Source: Theobroma cacao | Lineage: Eukaryota; Streptophyta; Magnoliopsida; Malvales; Malvaceae | Direction of reading: 5' to 3' | Assembly: GCF_000208745.1 (NCBI RefSeq) | Contig: NC_030858.1 | Coordinates: 33,583,620-33,647,619, forward strand | DNA: 64,000 bases | Notes under the pieces: model-generated | What the model saw: only the letters and a program-made list of their open reading frames with translations | What the model was told of the DNA's origin: nothing | Databases searched by the model: none | Shown here: positions 45,463-56,309 of the stretch, piece after piece | How positions within the stretch are numbered: position 1 is the first letter of the stretch | Layout: every line of letters starts with the position of its first letter | Made by a program: the position numbers and the translations under genes

Positions 45463-46215
45463 TTAATTCAAGGGTTTTAGTCCCATTCCACTAAAAGTTG
45501 ACTTTATAGCCTCTCTTGGCAAAGCTTTGGTAAGTGGATCAGCCAAATTCTTGCAAGATTTAACATAAACTATTGTTATAATGCCATTTGAGATTAATTC
45601 TCTTATATAGGCATGTCGCAGACTTATGTGTCTAGACTTTCCATTATAGATCTTATTATGGGCTACACACATTGTAGCCTCACGGTCACAATATATGGAA
45701 ATGGCTAGCATTGGTTGTGGCCACAACTTTATATTTAATAACAAATTTCTCAGCCATTTTGTTTTTTTTCCAACAGTTGCTAATGCTAAAAATTCCGATT
45801 CCATTGTGGAATGCGTAATACAAGTCTGCTTCTTAGATGCCCAATTAATGGCACCACCTCCTAAAGTAAAAATCCATCATGATGTGGATTTATTGTCATC
45901 AATACTAGTTATCCAACTAGCATCAGAAAATCCTTCTAAAGCACTAGGAAAACCATTGTAACAAATTTTCAAATTTTTTGCTTTCTTTAAATATCCAAGT
46001 ACTCTAGTAATAGCTTTCTAATGATTCTTGCTAGGTTTACTTGTAAACCTTGAAAGTTTGCAAACAGCAAAGGCTATATCTGGTCTGGTACAATGCGCAA
46101 CATACATAATGTTGCCTATGACACTGGTATATTCTAATTGTGCCATAACTCTTTCACAATTCTTAGTCAAATTTATACTCGAATCATAAAGAGTATTAAA
46201 CTCTTTGATTTCCAA
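45463..46215 (-). pseudogene. Copia-2 RNase H and end of polyprotein
   Basis: Minus frames give SVIGNIMYVAHCTRPDIAFA (46215-46018), corresponding to the TRPDIAYAV block, then a stop, then [34 protein letters not shown] and [15 protein letters not shown] (45804-45463), the copia RNase H with its Cys-Asp and H-x-x-R-HAYIRE motifs, ending AFLTKALP-like [13 protein letters not shown]. At least one stop at 46018 and another near 45870 break the frame. Confidence 0.9.
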
Positions 46216-46254
46216 ATGATTATATTTGTGAAGAATTTTCTCTATGTAATGTGA

Positions 46255-47442
46255 TTAATTTAATGAAATCACATTTTGATCTCTTTTGACCTTATTTCCC
46301 AAAATTGTGTCAACTTCATTGAGATCTTTCATTTTGAAAACTGAAGTAAAATATTTCTTGGTTTCAACAATTCCAAGTATATTTGTACTAAAGATCAACA
46401 AATCATCTACATAAAGACATATGATTACGCCATAGCCTTCTGTAAATTTAGAGTAAATACATTTATTTGCATTATTATGTACAAATCCATTTGAAAGTAT
46501 AGTACTATCAAACTTTTCATGCCATTGCTTTGGAGCTTGTTTTAATCCATAAAGAGATTTGATTAGTTTACAAACCTTCATTTCATTTTCAGGAAGTATA
46601 AAACCTTCAGGTTGCTCCGTATATATTTCTTCATTAAGATCTCCATTTAAGAAGGCAGTTTTAACATCCATTTGATGTACATGTAATCTATGAATGGAAG
46701 CCAAAGCCAAAAGTGTTCTTATGGATGTTATTCTTGCTACCGGGGCGTAAATATCAAAACAATCTATGCCTTCTTTTTGCGTCAAACCTTTGGCAACTAG
46801 TCTAGCTTTAAAGGTTTGCACTAAACCATCTGTGTTATATTTTCTTCTAAATACCCATTTACCACCTATGGGTTTTGATTTAGCAGGAAGATCAACCAAA
46901 ACCCATGTTTTGTTTGATAAGATTGAATCCATTTCATCATTTATTGCTTCTTTCCAAAAAGCTACATCCCTTGAAGACATAGCTTCTTTAAATGTTTTTG
47001 GATCATCTTCAATGTTTAACAAAATAGGTATCTTTTTACACACTTTGGTTCTACTTCCTTCCACAAGGAATGCTAATGCTTGTGTGTTAACAAAATCTGG
47101 ATCTAAATGCTTTCTTTTTATGGCTCTTTGACTTCTTCTCAGCTCAATTTGAGTATCATCCCTTTTTCTTTTACTGGATGTATTATGAGAAGTCATATCA
47201 CTTTGGTCACAACTTGGAATTAAGACATTTTGTTCACAATTTTTATTATTAGAGTTATATATAAATTTATTTTTAATAAATTCAACATGTATAGACTCTA
47301 CAATAATATTTGATTGTAAATCTAAAATTCTATATGCTTTAGAATGTTGGGCATAGCCAACAAAAATGTCTTTTATTACTCTAGGTCCAAGCTTTGTTCT
47401 TTGTGGTTCAGGAACTTTATAAAAAGCCAAACACCCCCACAC
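46255..47442 (-). CDS. Copia-2 integrase C-terminus and reverse transcriptase
   Basis: An open stretch of 395 codons. Residues 1-45 (WGCLAFYKV, FVGYAQHSKAYRILDL) are the copia integrase C-terminal region. Residues about 165-390 are reverse transcriptase: WKEAINDEMDSILSNKTWVL, KWVFRRKYNTDG, FKARLVAKGLTQKEGIDCFD, VHQMDVKTAFLNGDL and the intact catalytic box CLYVDDLLIF. So all three RT catalytic Asp residues are present. The reading is part of a polyprotein: there is no real start, and the frame is interrupted upstream and downstream by stops. This is the best preserved RT in the window. Confidence 0.9.
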   Translation of the reverse strand: MWGCLAFYKVPEPQRTKLGPRVIKDIFVGYAQHSKAYRILDLQSNIIVESIHVEFIKNKFIYNSNNKNCEQNVLIPSCDQSDMTSHNTSSKRKRDDTQIELRRSQRAIKRKHLDPDFVNTQALAFLVEGSRTKVCKKIPILLNIEDDPKTFKEAMSSRDVAFWKEAINDEMDSILSNKTWVLVDLPAKSKPIGGKWVFRRKYNTDGLVQTFKARLVAKGLTQKEGIDCFDIYAPVARITSIRTLLALASIHRLHVHQMDVKTAFLNGDLNEEIYTEQPEGFILPENEMKVCKLIKSLYGLKQAPKQWHEKFDSTILSNGFVHNNANKCIYSKFTEGYGVIICLYVDDLLIFSTNILGIVETKKYFTSVFKMKDLNEVDTILGNKVKRDQNVISLN

Positions 47443-47678
47443 TTTAAGATATTCTAAGTTTGGTTTTCTTCTATTCCAAAGTTCCTAAGGTGAGACCTTA
47501 ATACTTTTGGAAGGAACTTTATTTAGTATATGACATGCTGTTAATAAGGCTTCACCCCATAAATCGTGTGATAGATGTGCATTTAATAACATAGCATTTG
47601 TCATATCAACCAAAGTTCTAGTTTTCCTTTAAGCTAATCCATTTTGTTGTGGTGAATAAGGAGCACTTTTTTTATGTA
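47443..47678 (-). pseudogene. Copia-2 integrase middle segment with stops
   Basis: Translation shows APYSPQQNGLA, stop, RKTRTLVDMTNAMLLNA, HDLWGEALLTACHILNKVP and, after another stop, ELWNRRKPNLEYLKVWGC. This joins the integrase core to the C-terminal part. Expected residues at the stops are Glu in AERK-like and Tyr/Phe in P-x-ELW-like positions. Confidence 0.87.
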
Positions 47679-48536
47679 TCAAACCATTTTCTTCACAAAA
47701 TTATCAAATTCTGTAGGAAAATATTCTCCTCCTCTATCACTTCTTAGAATTTTGATTTTTCTACCTTTTTGGTTTTCCACAACAGATTTATATTCTTTAA
47801 ATTTCTGAAAAGCTTCATATTTTGTTTTAATTAAATAGACATAAGTGAACCTAGAATAATCATCTATGAAAGTTATAAAATATCTTTTTTCTCCTCTAGT
47901 TAACTTTCCATTTAATTCACATATATCAGCATGCACAATATCTAATAATTGTGAGTTTCTTTTTACACTACGAAAAGGTTTCTTTGTCATTTTTGCTTGT
48001 ATACATATTTCACATTTTTCTAAGTGCTCATGTTTGCATGCAATATAACCATATTTAGACATAAATTTCATGGAACCAAAATTTAAGTGTCCTAATCTTG
48101 CATGCCATAATAAAGAATTAGACTCAACAGTATAAGCAGAAATTATATTTATTTCATCAATACTGAACTTGTACATGCCATTACAAAAGTATCCTTTTCT
48201 TACAAATAGGCCACCCTTGGATACTATTACATTATCAGATTCGATTACAATTTTAAAACCTTTCTTTGCAAGCAAACTAGCAGAAACTAAATTCTTTCGA
48301 ATTTCAGGAACATGGAATACATTGAGTAACGTCAACTTTTGTCCAGAAGTGAAGTTCAACTCAACAGTCCCTTTTCCTTTAACTTTGGTTGTAACATGAT
48401 TTCCCATCAAAATATTTTTTGATTTATTAATTTTCATGTATGTCTTGAACAAGTTTTTGTCATTGCATACATGAATTGTAGCACCAGAATCTAGCCACCA
48501 ATCTTTACTTTTATTGGAATCAACAACCATGTTCAA
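47679..48536 (-). CDS. Copia-2 protease, pre-integrase and integrase core
   Basis: 285 codons. The protease shows WWLDSGATIHVCND with the active-site DSG intact. SLLWHARLGHLNFGSMKFM and CEICIQAKMTKKPFRS form the GAG-pre-integrase H-H-C-C zinc region. The integrase core has VHADICELNG, FIDDYSRFTYVYLI and LRSDRGGEYFPTEFDNF, with all catalytic D, D and E residues. The frame ends at FVKKMV, where a shift and stops lead into the next segment. It begins 4 bases before the gag stop, in another frame, so a frameshift or mutation separates gag and pol. Confidence 0.9.
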   Translation of the reverse strand: MNMVVDSNKSKDWWLDSGATIHVCNDKNLFKTYMKINKSKNILMGNHVTTKVKGKGTVELNFTSGQKLTLLNVFHVPEIRKNLVSASLLAKKGFKIVIESDNVIVSKGGLFVRKGYFCNGMYKFSIDEINIISAYTVESNSLLWHARLGHLNFGSMKFMSKYGYIACKHEHLEKCEICIQAKMTKKPFRSVKRNSQLLDIVHADICELNGKLTRGEKRYFITFIDDYSRFTYVYLIKTKYEAFQKFKEYKSVVENQKGRKIKILRSDRGGEYFPTEFDNFVKKMV

Positions 48537-49471
48537 TTCATTACCATTCCAATATTCATTGTAGAAACCATGGCAACCAATTCATTGACAACCTCTTCTA
48601 TTATGTTTGCTTTTTCAGGATTTATAGAACCAAAATTCTTTCCTACCTTCCTTGATCTGCATGCACTAATCATATGGCCTTTCTTTCCACAATGGAAACA
48701 TTTTATATTTTTCTTATCTTTTTTCTTAAAGGCCTGTCTTGAAACTTTCAGTGCAGATGACTTGAATTTCATAGAATTCTTTCCGAAATTTTTAGAATTC
48801 TGACTCACAAGATTCACCTTTGAATCAGAGGGCTGAAATAGTGTATCACGAGCACGTGTTTCACATTCTATTTGCATCTGAGTCATGAATTGTTCTATTG
48901 ATAGAGACTCCATAGAATGCAGAACCTTTTTTCTATAGTTATTCCAAGATTGAGGCAGTTTAGAAAGAATTGCACCTATTTGTAGCGCATCAAGAACCTT
49001 AACCTCAAGGTCTTTTAGTTTTGAAACTAAAACTTGTAAATCATGTACTTGATCCATGATAGGCAGATTGTCACTTATCCTAAACTCAAAATATTTTAAA
49101 GATAAAAATTTGTCAGTACCTTTTTTTTCGTTTTTATAGGTAGTTTCCAAGGCTTCCCAAATTTCTTTTGGAGTTTTCATATTAGAGTAGAGATCGTATA
49201 GACGATCTGTCAAAGTGTTTAGAATGTGTCCACGACATATCAATTCATCTTCTTCACGTTTTTTTCTCTTTGCCTTTTGTGCATCAGAGCCTTCAGCATT
49301 CGGTTCTGGAACTGTAGTAAAAGTTGGATCTAGAACATAATAAACCTTCAAGGCTGTGAGCAAAAACACCATCTTATCTCTCCAGCAGGTGAAATTGGTT
49401 CCATCAAACCGATCAAGTTTGATGAATTCTTGATTCATAAGTTGAAATCTTGAATTTGAATTAGACTCCAT
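48533..49471 (-). CDS. Copia-2 gag
   Basis: Starts at the ATG 49471, about 20 bases inside the 5' LTR edge, and encodes 312 residues: MESNSNSRFQLMNQEFIKLD, then FDGTNFTCWRDKMVFLL (copia gag N-terminus), IWEALETTYKNEKKG (UBN2-like) and the knuckle CFHCGKKGHMISACRSRK. The frame is open end to end, the only full-length gag in the window. A Lys/Ser-rich linker precedes the knuckle. In intact elements it forms the cytoplasmic particle. Confidence 0.9.
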   Translation of the reverse strand: MESNSNSRFQLMNQEFIKLDRFDGTNFTCWRDKMVFLLTALKVYYVLDPTFTTVPEPNAEGSDAQKAKRKKREEDELICRGHILNTLTDRLYDLYSNMKTPKEIWEALETTYKNEKKGTDKFLSLKYFEFRISDNLPIMDQVHDLQVLVSKLKDLEVKVLDALQIGAILSKLPQSWNNYRKKVLHSMESLSIEQFMTQMQIECETRARDTLFQPSDSKVNLVSQNSKNFGKNSMKFKSSALKVSRQAFKKKDKKNIKCFHCGKKGHMISACRSRKVGKNFGSINPEKANIIEEVVNELVAMVSTMNIGMVMN

Positions 49472-49491
49472 TGAACACAACTCTTTAAAAT

Positions 49492-49924
49492 TGTTAGAAA
49501 ATTAGTAGAAGAAAAAGAGAAGAAAGTAAGGCTTGAGACATGTTGTAACACACTTTCTTTAAAGAGTTGTTGCCTACTATGGGGATTCGCAGACAAGGAC
49601 TCTCCAAGATACAACAAGCCTTTTTGCAGAATGCTTTTTAATGAATTCTAATTTGGAAGTATGTTCTTTTATAGAAAATGAGAGATTGTGTCTGTTGTCT
49701 TTCAACAGATGCGTTCTTTTATTTTCAACAGATGTGTCTGTACTGTTTTAACAGATGTGTTTGTTGTATATCAACAGACGTATCTATAACTTTTAATAGT
49801 TGTGTTTATTGTAAATACTTATTATTTATTTATTTTTATTTATTATTTTTTAAGAGTTATATTTATTCTTAAACAGTCACACCTGAATACTTATCTTCCA
49901 ACAAATATTACAAACTATTCAACA
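49492..49924 (-). repeat. Copia-2 5' LTR
   Basis: 433 bases; directly matches 44479-44911. Followed on the minus strand by only about 20 bases before the gag ATG, with no TGGTATCAGAGC-like primer site. Confidence 0.95.
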
Positions 49925-51104
49925 GTTAGACAGAGGGAATTTAATTTCTCGAGGTCTCAATTGCCATTCGGTAATAAGAAACCATGAGCAAAATTGTTAA
50001 CATCGGTTCATATATCCACATTATGATCCACCTCAATCAATGATTGGTCTCCAAGCCAAACATCAGTCCAAAATCTTGTAGGCGCCCCATCACTAATGGC
50101 CCACCTCACATTTTTCTTAAATATTAGCCATAAACAGGTCAAAGAATTTCAAAATGAGGAAGCACCAGCATAATAAATATTAACAGGCCACCTTATTGTA
50201 CCAAAATTATACTTACCATAGAGTAATTTCACCCATAATGCATACAGATGAGAGAATAAGTGCCATAGTGATTTCATCATCAAATGCGAACACCTAATGC
50301 CCATGCCTCCTTCCTTCTTGGGCTTGCATATATCAATCTATCGTATTAAATGGACTTTCTTATTAGATGAATCTCCTTCCCAAAGAAAATTCCTACAAAT
50401 TTGTTCAATTCACGTACACCATTCAATAGGAATAGACACAGTTTGCATAGTGTGGTAAGTACAGACTTAACTAACGTAAGTTATCCTACAAAAGATAAAG
50501 AGGTTGTTTTCCATGCATTTAATTTACTTTTTACCTTATCTTCCAAATAACAGAAAGAGCTAGTTCTTTTCCAGCCATGGAAAAGTGGGACACCAAGATA
50601 CTTCCCTATGTCATTAGAGTAATTAAAGCCTGAACAAGACTTCAAGTTATTAATGCACTCACTTGACACATTTTTAAAACAAAGGAAAAAGGATTTTTAC
50701 AGATTAACCCGTTTTTTAGAGCAATCATAGAAGTCATCCAATACCCCTTTGATAACCTCTATCAACGAGACAAACGCTAGCTTTTGCAAAAGCTATAAGG
50801 TAATTTGCAAAAAATAAATGGGTTAACAGTGGGCACCGTCTTCCCCATTTTATTAAAGTCCATAAACCTTTCAAGACAACTTCATTGATCCCATGGGCTA
50901 GTCTTTCCATGCATAAAACAAATAAATATGGGGAAAATGAATCACCTTGTCTCACCTCTCTAGAAGGTATACAACTATTTGTTGTGAACCATTCTATAAA
51001 ACTACTACGCCTCCAACTACGAATAAGTACATCTATAATCTTAGCAAGAATCCTTGCTTCCAACATTGTGTCATTTATGTACTCCTATTAGAGCCAGTCA
51101 TAAG
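49925..51104 (-). pseudogene. LINE-C reverse transcriptase, palm and thumb
   Basis: Minus frames carry EVRQGDSFSPYLFVLCMERL and LTHLFFANYLIAFAKAS (51066-50734), where the catalytic FADD of LINE RT has become FANY, and GKYLGVPLFHGWKRTSSF followed by DKVKSKLNAWKTTSLSF (50669-50481). About 50110-49960 gives VRWAISDGAPTRFWTDVWLG, the start of the region leading to the zf-RVT domain. The next piece continues at 44478 beyond Copia-2. Confidence 0.87.
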
Positions 51105-52260
51105 TATAATACCCCGTAATTTGATATGGTGACTAATAAAAAACTTACTAGATGCCAATTGAGGTTAATTATGATATTTAGAAATGATGAAAGATGAAAG
51201 GAATAGTTTGGGATAAAATATTCTACACACGAGAAAATAATAATAAAATAATGATATTTTTATCGAAGAAGAATTTGTGAGATAAAAAGTGATTCGAAAG
51301 TCAATTGAGGCCTAATAAAGTATTTTGGGTACCAAGGGGATAAGAGGAGACAAGAGAAAATTTTTAGAATAAAATAATATTTTATTAACAAAATAATATT
51401 AAAATATTAATATTTTATTCAGTGTCAAAATTTTTCATGAAGAAGGAGTATATGGTCAATCTAAGTGGGGGAGAAGAAGAATGAGAGAATTTTGGAGAAA
51501 AATGATGTTAATGGGACCGCGTGTCTTTATTAAGTAAAGATAGCGCGGACAAATAAATATTTTAAATATTATGGGGATACCGCGTTGGAGTACAAACTTC
51601 ATACTTTATTTGTACATGTGTAGAAGAAGATAATAGAAGGAAGTTGGAGTTAAATGAGTGTTGGGAGGACTAAATTAAAATGGAAAGAAACAAAAAGGGC
51701 AAAACGATAATTTTACACAAAGCTTGGTCAAAGCTTCCAAAGGAAGCTTTGACTCCCATCTTTATCAGCCCAAAACAGTCCTCATCTCCTCCAGCAAGAT
51801 GTTTCTTCTTCATTCTTGAAGCTTCCAACGCCATTCTCTCATTTTCCCATGGAAATTTAATTTTCTTTCATTTTCTTTCCTTGTTTTCTTTCAATTTCCT
51901 TTCTCTTCTTGCTTCTTTCCTCTCCCGACTCCTTGTGCACCAAAGTTACAACTTCTAACCCCAATTTCCAGCACACCTAAATCCTAGGAGGAGAAGAAAG
52001 AAAAGATAGAAAGGAAGAAAAAAGCTTGGTTTTGGTGATTCAAGCAAGGAACGGTAAGAATTCTCGTTTTTGGCTTGAGTAGTTTTTGAAAATGAGTTAG
52101 TGACTTAGAGAAATGTCTTGTGGCAGCAAAGATTGGCTTGATTGGAGAAAAATTGGTAACATGTAAGCCAATAAACCCATGGGTACATGAAGGACTCAAA
52201 GTGGAAAAGGAAAACGGTAAGCTTAACACTATGTTTTAAAGCCTACGGTTAGTTGAATAT

Positions 52261-52859
52261 NNNNNNNNNNNNNNNNNNNNNNNNNNNNNNNNNNNNNNNN
52301 NNNNNNNNNNNNNNNNNNNNNNNNNNNNNNNNNNNNNNNNNNNNNNNNNNNNNNNNNNNNNNNNNNNNNNNNNNNNNNNNNNNNNNNNNNNNNNNNNNNN
52401 NNNNNNNNNNNNNNNNNNNNNNNNNNNNNNNNNNNNNNNNNNNNNNNNNNNNNNNNNNNNNNNNNNNNNNNNNNNNNNNNNNNNNNNNNNNNNNNNNNNN
52501 NNNNNNNNNNNNNNNNNNNNNNNNNNNNNNNNNNNNNNNNNNNNNNNNNNNNNNNNNNNNNNNNNNNNNNNNNNNNNNNNNNNNNNNNNNNNNNNNNNNN
52601 NNNNNNNNNNNNNNNNNNNNNNNNNNNNNNNNNNNNNNNNNNNNNNNNNNNNNNNNNNNNNNNNNNNNNNNNNNNNNNNNNNNNNNNNNNNNNNNNNNNN
52701 NNNNNNNNNNNNNNNNNNNNNNNNNNNNNNNNNNNNNNNNNNNNNNNNNNNNNNNNNNNNNNNNNNNNNNNNNNNNNNNNNNNNNNNNNNNNNNNNNNNN
52801 NNNNNNNNNNNNNNNNNNNNNNNNNNNNNNNNNNNNNNNNNNNNNNNNNNNNNNNNNNN
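52261..52859. other. Assembly gap (599 Ns)
   Basis: Unknown sequence inside the solo LTR; translations across it are meaningless. Confidence 1.
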
Positions 52860-53098
52860 TAAGGTGAGTGAACTGCATTTCAAAATCATTTTGGGAATGT
52901 GACTGTTTTGTACAAAGCATTTGAATGATTTTATACAACTTTATCTTAAAACAAGTGCCTTGGGAACAAGTTTTTGCTAAATGGTTTTATGTTGTGATAT
53001 GTGGTTGTTATTGATTCATGCACTATTTCATTATGATGATATATATATATATAGATGTTGTGCATGATAGTTGATATTGTGTATGATGACTATAACCA

Positions 53099-53280
53099 TG
53101 TGTGTGAACGATGTGGGGGGATGCACATGCCGGTGATGATGGTGGTGTGAGAGATGGATGATAATAGTGCCTGTGTGCACGATGTGGGGGGATGTACATG
53201 ATGGCACTGATTGTGCACGATGTGGGGAGATGCACATGATGGCGTCGGCTATGTGCATGATGTGGGGGGATGTACATGAG
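53099..53280. repeat. Short repeat array in solo LTR
   Basis: Four copies of GATGTGGGGGGATG(C/T)ACATG with GTGCAC-like leaders, near 53109, 53182, 53219 and 53257. It sits at the place in the LTR where Gypsy-1 has a different minisatellite. Confidence 0.88.
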
Positions 53281-54355
53281 CTGGGTGTGATTATGCTGAT
53301 ATTTGTGTTTCTATGCATTTATATATATACATCTATGTTTATGAAATCAAAGTTCATGAGTATGGGATATGGTTTTGCATATGTGAATCTTGCATGTTGA
53401 ACTTTGAAAGTTGCTAAGTATTGTCAAATTGGTGTTCATTGCAACAAGGAATTTGGCTGTAGCGAAATGGATTCTCGCTGCTGCTAGAAACTCTTGGTGG
53501 TGGTGCAGTGTTGTCACTTTGACAGTGATTTTGACCACTTTTCGATCAGAACTGGGTAAAGTGGTAAACACTAAAGTCGTAGCCCTACCTCTTAGCTTTC
53601 TAATGACCCAACAAGCATGTCAATTAGACCCATGTAGTGGAAGATATGCTTGAAAAAAACTGAACCGTATGCAAACTGAGAATGCCTTATGCTGCAGCGA
53701 GAATGAAACTTTTGTTTCGCTTAGCATTTGGCTGGTTTTTGCCATATTTTCCACTTCTCCAATTTCATGTTGAATATGAATTCTCTATCGTCACATGATT
53801 TAGCGACCAAGGGTTCAATTGAGGTTTTTAATAAGAACTTAAGCTAAAGTGCATCGTTTTCAAATAAGTGCATTATGATTTCAAACTTTTCCTTATTATA
53901 TTGCTTGTTCCCTTCCTATGTTCACTCACTGAGTTTATACTCACGTTTTTAACTTCATGTTTTCAGATTTAGTGGTCGTTGATACGTAGATTGAGGTGTC
54001 TACGTACCCCCATCCCTTGAGTAGGTATCTTGACACTTAGTAGTCATATCTCCCCATCCAGAGTCACTCCGTTGACGGTCAAAGTCTTTGTATATGTTTC
54101 ATTTGAATTTGCAAAGATATATTGACAGCTATTTATGTATGATTTGAATTATGATGTTAATGTGAGCATTCACTTGGGTTTTATGAATTGCGTTGGAGAA
54201 ATCGGCATTTGAACATTATTAAGTACAGATCTTAAAGAAATATGCTAGATAAATGGGTTAATATACAAGTGCATGTTGAGAGGCTTGCTTAGGCCTAGTG
54301 GGCTATGCCTATTAGGTCCTTGTGCCGATCATGGCCCGAGAATTGAGTTGTGACA

Positions 54356-55626
54356 ATAAGCCTTATCAAGATTGATTTTTATCATCATCCAACTAACTCA
54401 ACCTTCCTTTTTACTAAATGAATGCATAACTTCCTGAGCCATAATTATATTATTTGTAATAACTATACCTGGTATAAATCTTGCCTATGTATTTGTAATA
54501 AGGGAACTTATGTACGGCTTTAACCAGTTAGTAATCACCTTCATTAATATTTTAAAGATGACAAGTAACAAGCTAATGGTCTGAATTGAGAAATATATTC
54601 AGAATAAGCTATTTTCAAAATTAATATAATCAAAAACCTATATTAAGAATCCTTAATATCACCACTATCGAAAACATTTTGCACATACCTTACTACACTT
54701 TGCCCCACAGTATTCCATTGGGATTGGAAGAATAAAGCATGGAGACCATCTAAACCTGGTGCCTTCAAGGGTTTCATTTCAAACAAAGGCTCATGCACTT
54801 CTTTTCCACATATCGACTTGACTAAATTATCATAAGCTTCCATGGCAAGTACAAGAAACTTATCTCTGATTGGATACAAAGGCAGTAACTCACTCTTTTT
54901 GGCATATCACTGTTGGAAAAAATTAGCAACTAGATTCTTGATTGCATTTTGATCATCACACCACCTGCCTTCAACATCCCAAAGTCACACAAATTTTGGT
55001 TTATTCCTCAAACGTGTTACTCCAAGATGGAAATATTTAATGTTATAATCCCCCAACTTAAGTCAATCAGCCTTAGATTTCTGCCTTCGAAATGCCTCTT
55101 CCTGTAGTAAAACCGTTTCATACTCATTCCTCAAGTTAAACTCAAGATCTTTTAGATGACTTGAAGGTCAAGACTCTAATGCTTCCTTTACACCACCAAT
55201 TCTCACCAACAATTTCCTCTTCTTGTAGAAAATATTACAAAAATTCTCCTTATTCAAACACCTTGCCTTGTTAGTGAAATCTATCATAACACTTTAAATG
55301 TCTCAAGAATTGTCCCGAGACTATTTGACAAAATCCCCAAAATCTGTACGAGTCAACCAAATAGCTTGGAACTAAAAATTAAAAAGTGCATTTGAAGTCC
55401 TGCCATCACCCAAAGAAATCAACAATGGTTTATGATCCGATTTAATCCTCAGCAAATGATGAATAACTACTTTCGAAAATCAAAGACGCCATTTAGTATT
55501 ACTTAAGGCCTTGTCAATCCTTTCTGAAACAAAACTTTTCTCCATGTAAATTTTGGACCTTTAAATCCAAGATCAATTAATTCAAAACCAGAAATAAATT
55601 TTTAGAAGAGTTGGCAAGGTCTGTTG
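54356..55626 (-). pseudogene. LINE-C endonuclease C-terminus and early reverse transcriptase
   Basis: From 55560 downward the minus strand gives GPKFTWRK, SERIDKALSNTKWRL, LRIKSDHKPLL and AIWLTRTDFGDF, the C-terminal AP-endonuclease blocks with the catalytic SDH present. The frame 54879-54643 gives EVHEPLFEMKPLKAPGLDGL and FFQSQWNTVGQSVVRYV, the first RT blocks. Near 54356 comes KINLDKA, the first half of the DxSKAYD-type RT motif, which continues across the solo LTR at 51104. Confidence 0.87.
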
Positions 55627-56109
55627 TGATACAAGAGTATATTATTAGGTTACTTGCACATTAATTTAAGGAAGATTATTTCTATAATTATCTTTCTTTA
55701 GTTATCTTTTATTCTACTTGTACTCCAAGAAAGTTTAGGTTAGGTTGTTTCTTATTTTTTTTTATTTAGGAATTGTATAATCCCACATGGAAAGGTTAAA
55801 AGGCTCTCTTCCTTGGGAATAGTTATATAATGCCCTCTTAGCTTAATTGTTACACATTGATGGTGAGAATTAATAAAAAATATTTTCTTTAATAAGTAAG
55901 AGTGCTTATTTTCTTTAAGATCTTTTCAAAAGAGTAAGAGATTTATATATCTTTGGTTTGACCAACCAAAATGGGAGTTTGACTATTTTTCACCTTAGTG
56001 GGGTTTTCTAACCTTGCCAAAATTGATGATCATCTTAATGAGGTTTTTAACCTCACCACGATTGATGTCTTTCACAACGTCTAGATGTTTTCACAACCCT
56101 CCGACATCA
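55627..56109 (+). repeat. Gypsy-2 5' LTR
   Basis: Begins TGATACAAGAGTAT and ends GACATCA, 3 bases before the primer-binding site. A TATATAATG segment (about 55824) may be its promoter. Confidence 0.85.
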
Positions 56110-56309
56110 GTTTGGTATTAGAGCGAGAGGATCATTGTTCACTGTGTAGTTCGGTTTCGTTGTCAAGTTTCGACTCTCCTTGTTCGGGTAATTTTCTTTG
56201 TTTATTGTTTTATAGTTTTGTCATCATTTTTTTTCTGCATCACCACATCATCATCACCACGTCATCGCCATATCACCACTGCCATAATTGTTGTCCTTAT
56301 TTGAGCCAA

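Larger units (their letters stand above)
44479..49924 (-). mobile_element. Copia-2: complete Ty1/copia element, 5.4 kb
   Basis: Two direct 433-base LTRs (44479-44911 and 49492-49924) with TGTTAGAAAATTAG and ATTCAACA ends; target duplication ATTAG (44474-44478) against GTTAG (49925-49929), 4 of 5 bases. Minus-strand genes: gag, protease, integrase, RT, RNase H. The LTRs are similar over the full length (about 95% by eye), so this is the youngest LTR element in the nest. The polypurine tract TAGTGGGGGAT lies beside the 3' LTR (44912-44922). The usual Met-tRNA primer site is not found between the 5' LTR and gag. Several stops make it non-functional. Confidence 0.93.
51105..54355 (+). mobile_element. 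Gypsy solo LTR with target duplication ATAAG, containing the assembly gap
   Basis: Starts TATAATACCCCG (an original TG probably now TA) and ends GAGTTGTGACA; both flanks have the exact 5-base repeat ATAAG (51100-51104 and 54356-54360). No primer-binding site or coding region follows the LTR end. The last 900 bases align with 10650-11535 and with the inverse of 8832-9560. Its true length is unknown because of 599 Ns. A short repeat array lies at 53099-53280. Confidence 0.88.

Noticed and set aside
46766..47131. 121-codon plus-strand frame
   Set aside because: Antisense to the Copia-2 reverse transcriptase and integrase.
52236..52938. Long open frames of more than 200 codons
   Set aside because: They consist of the N run; there is no sequence to translate.
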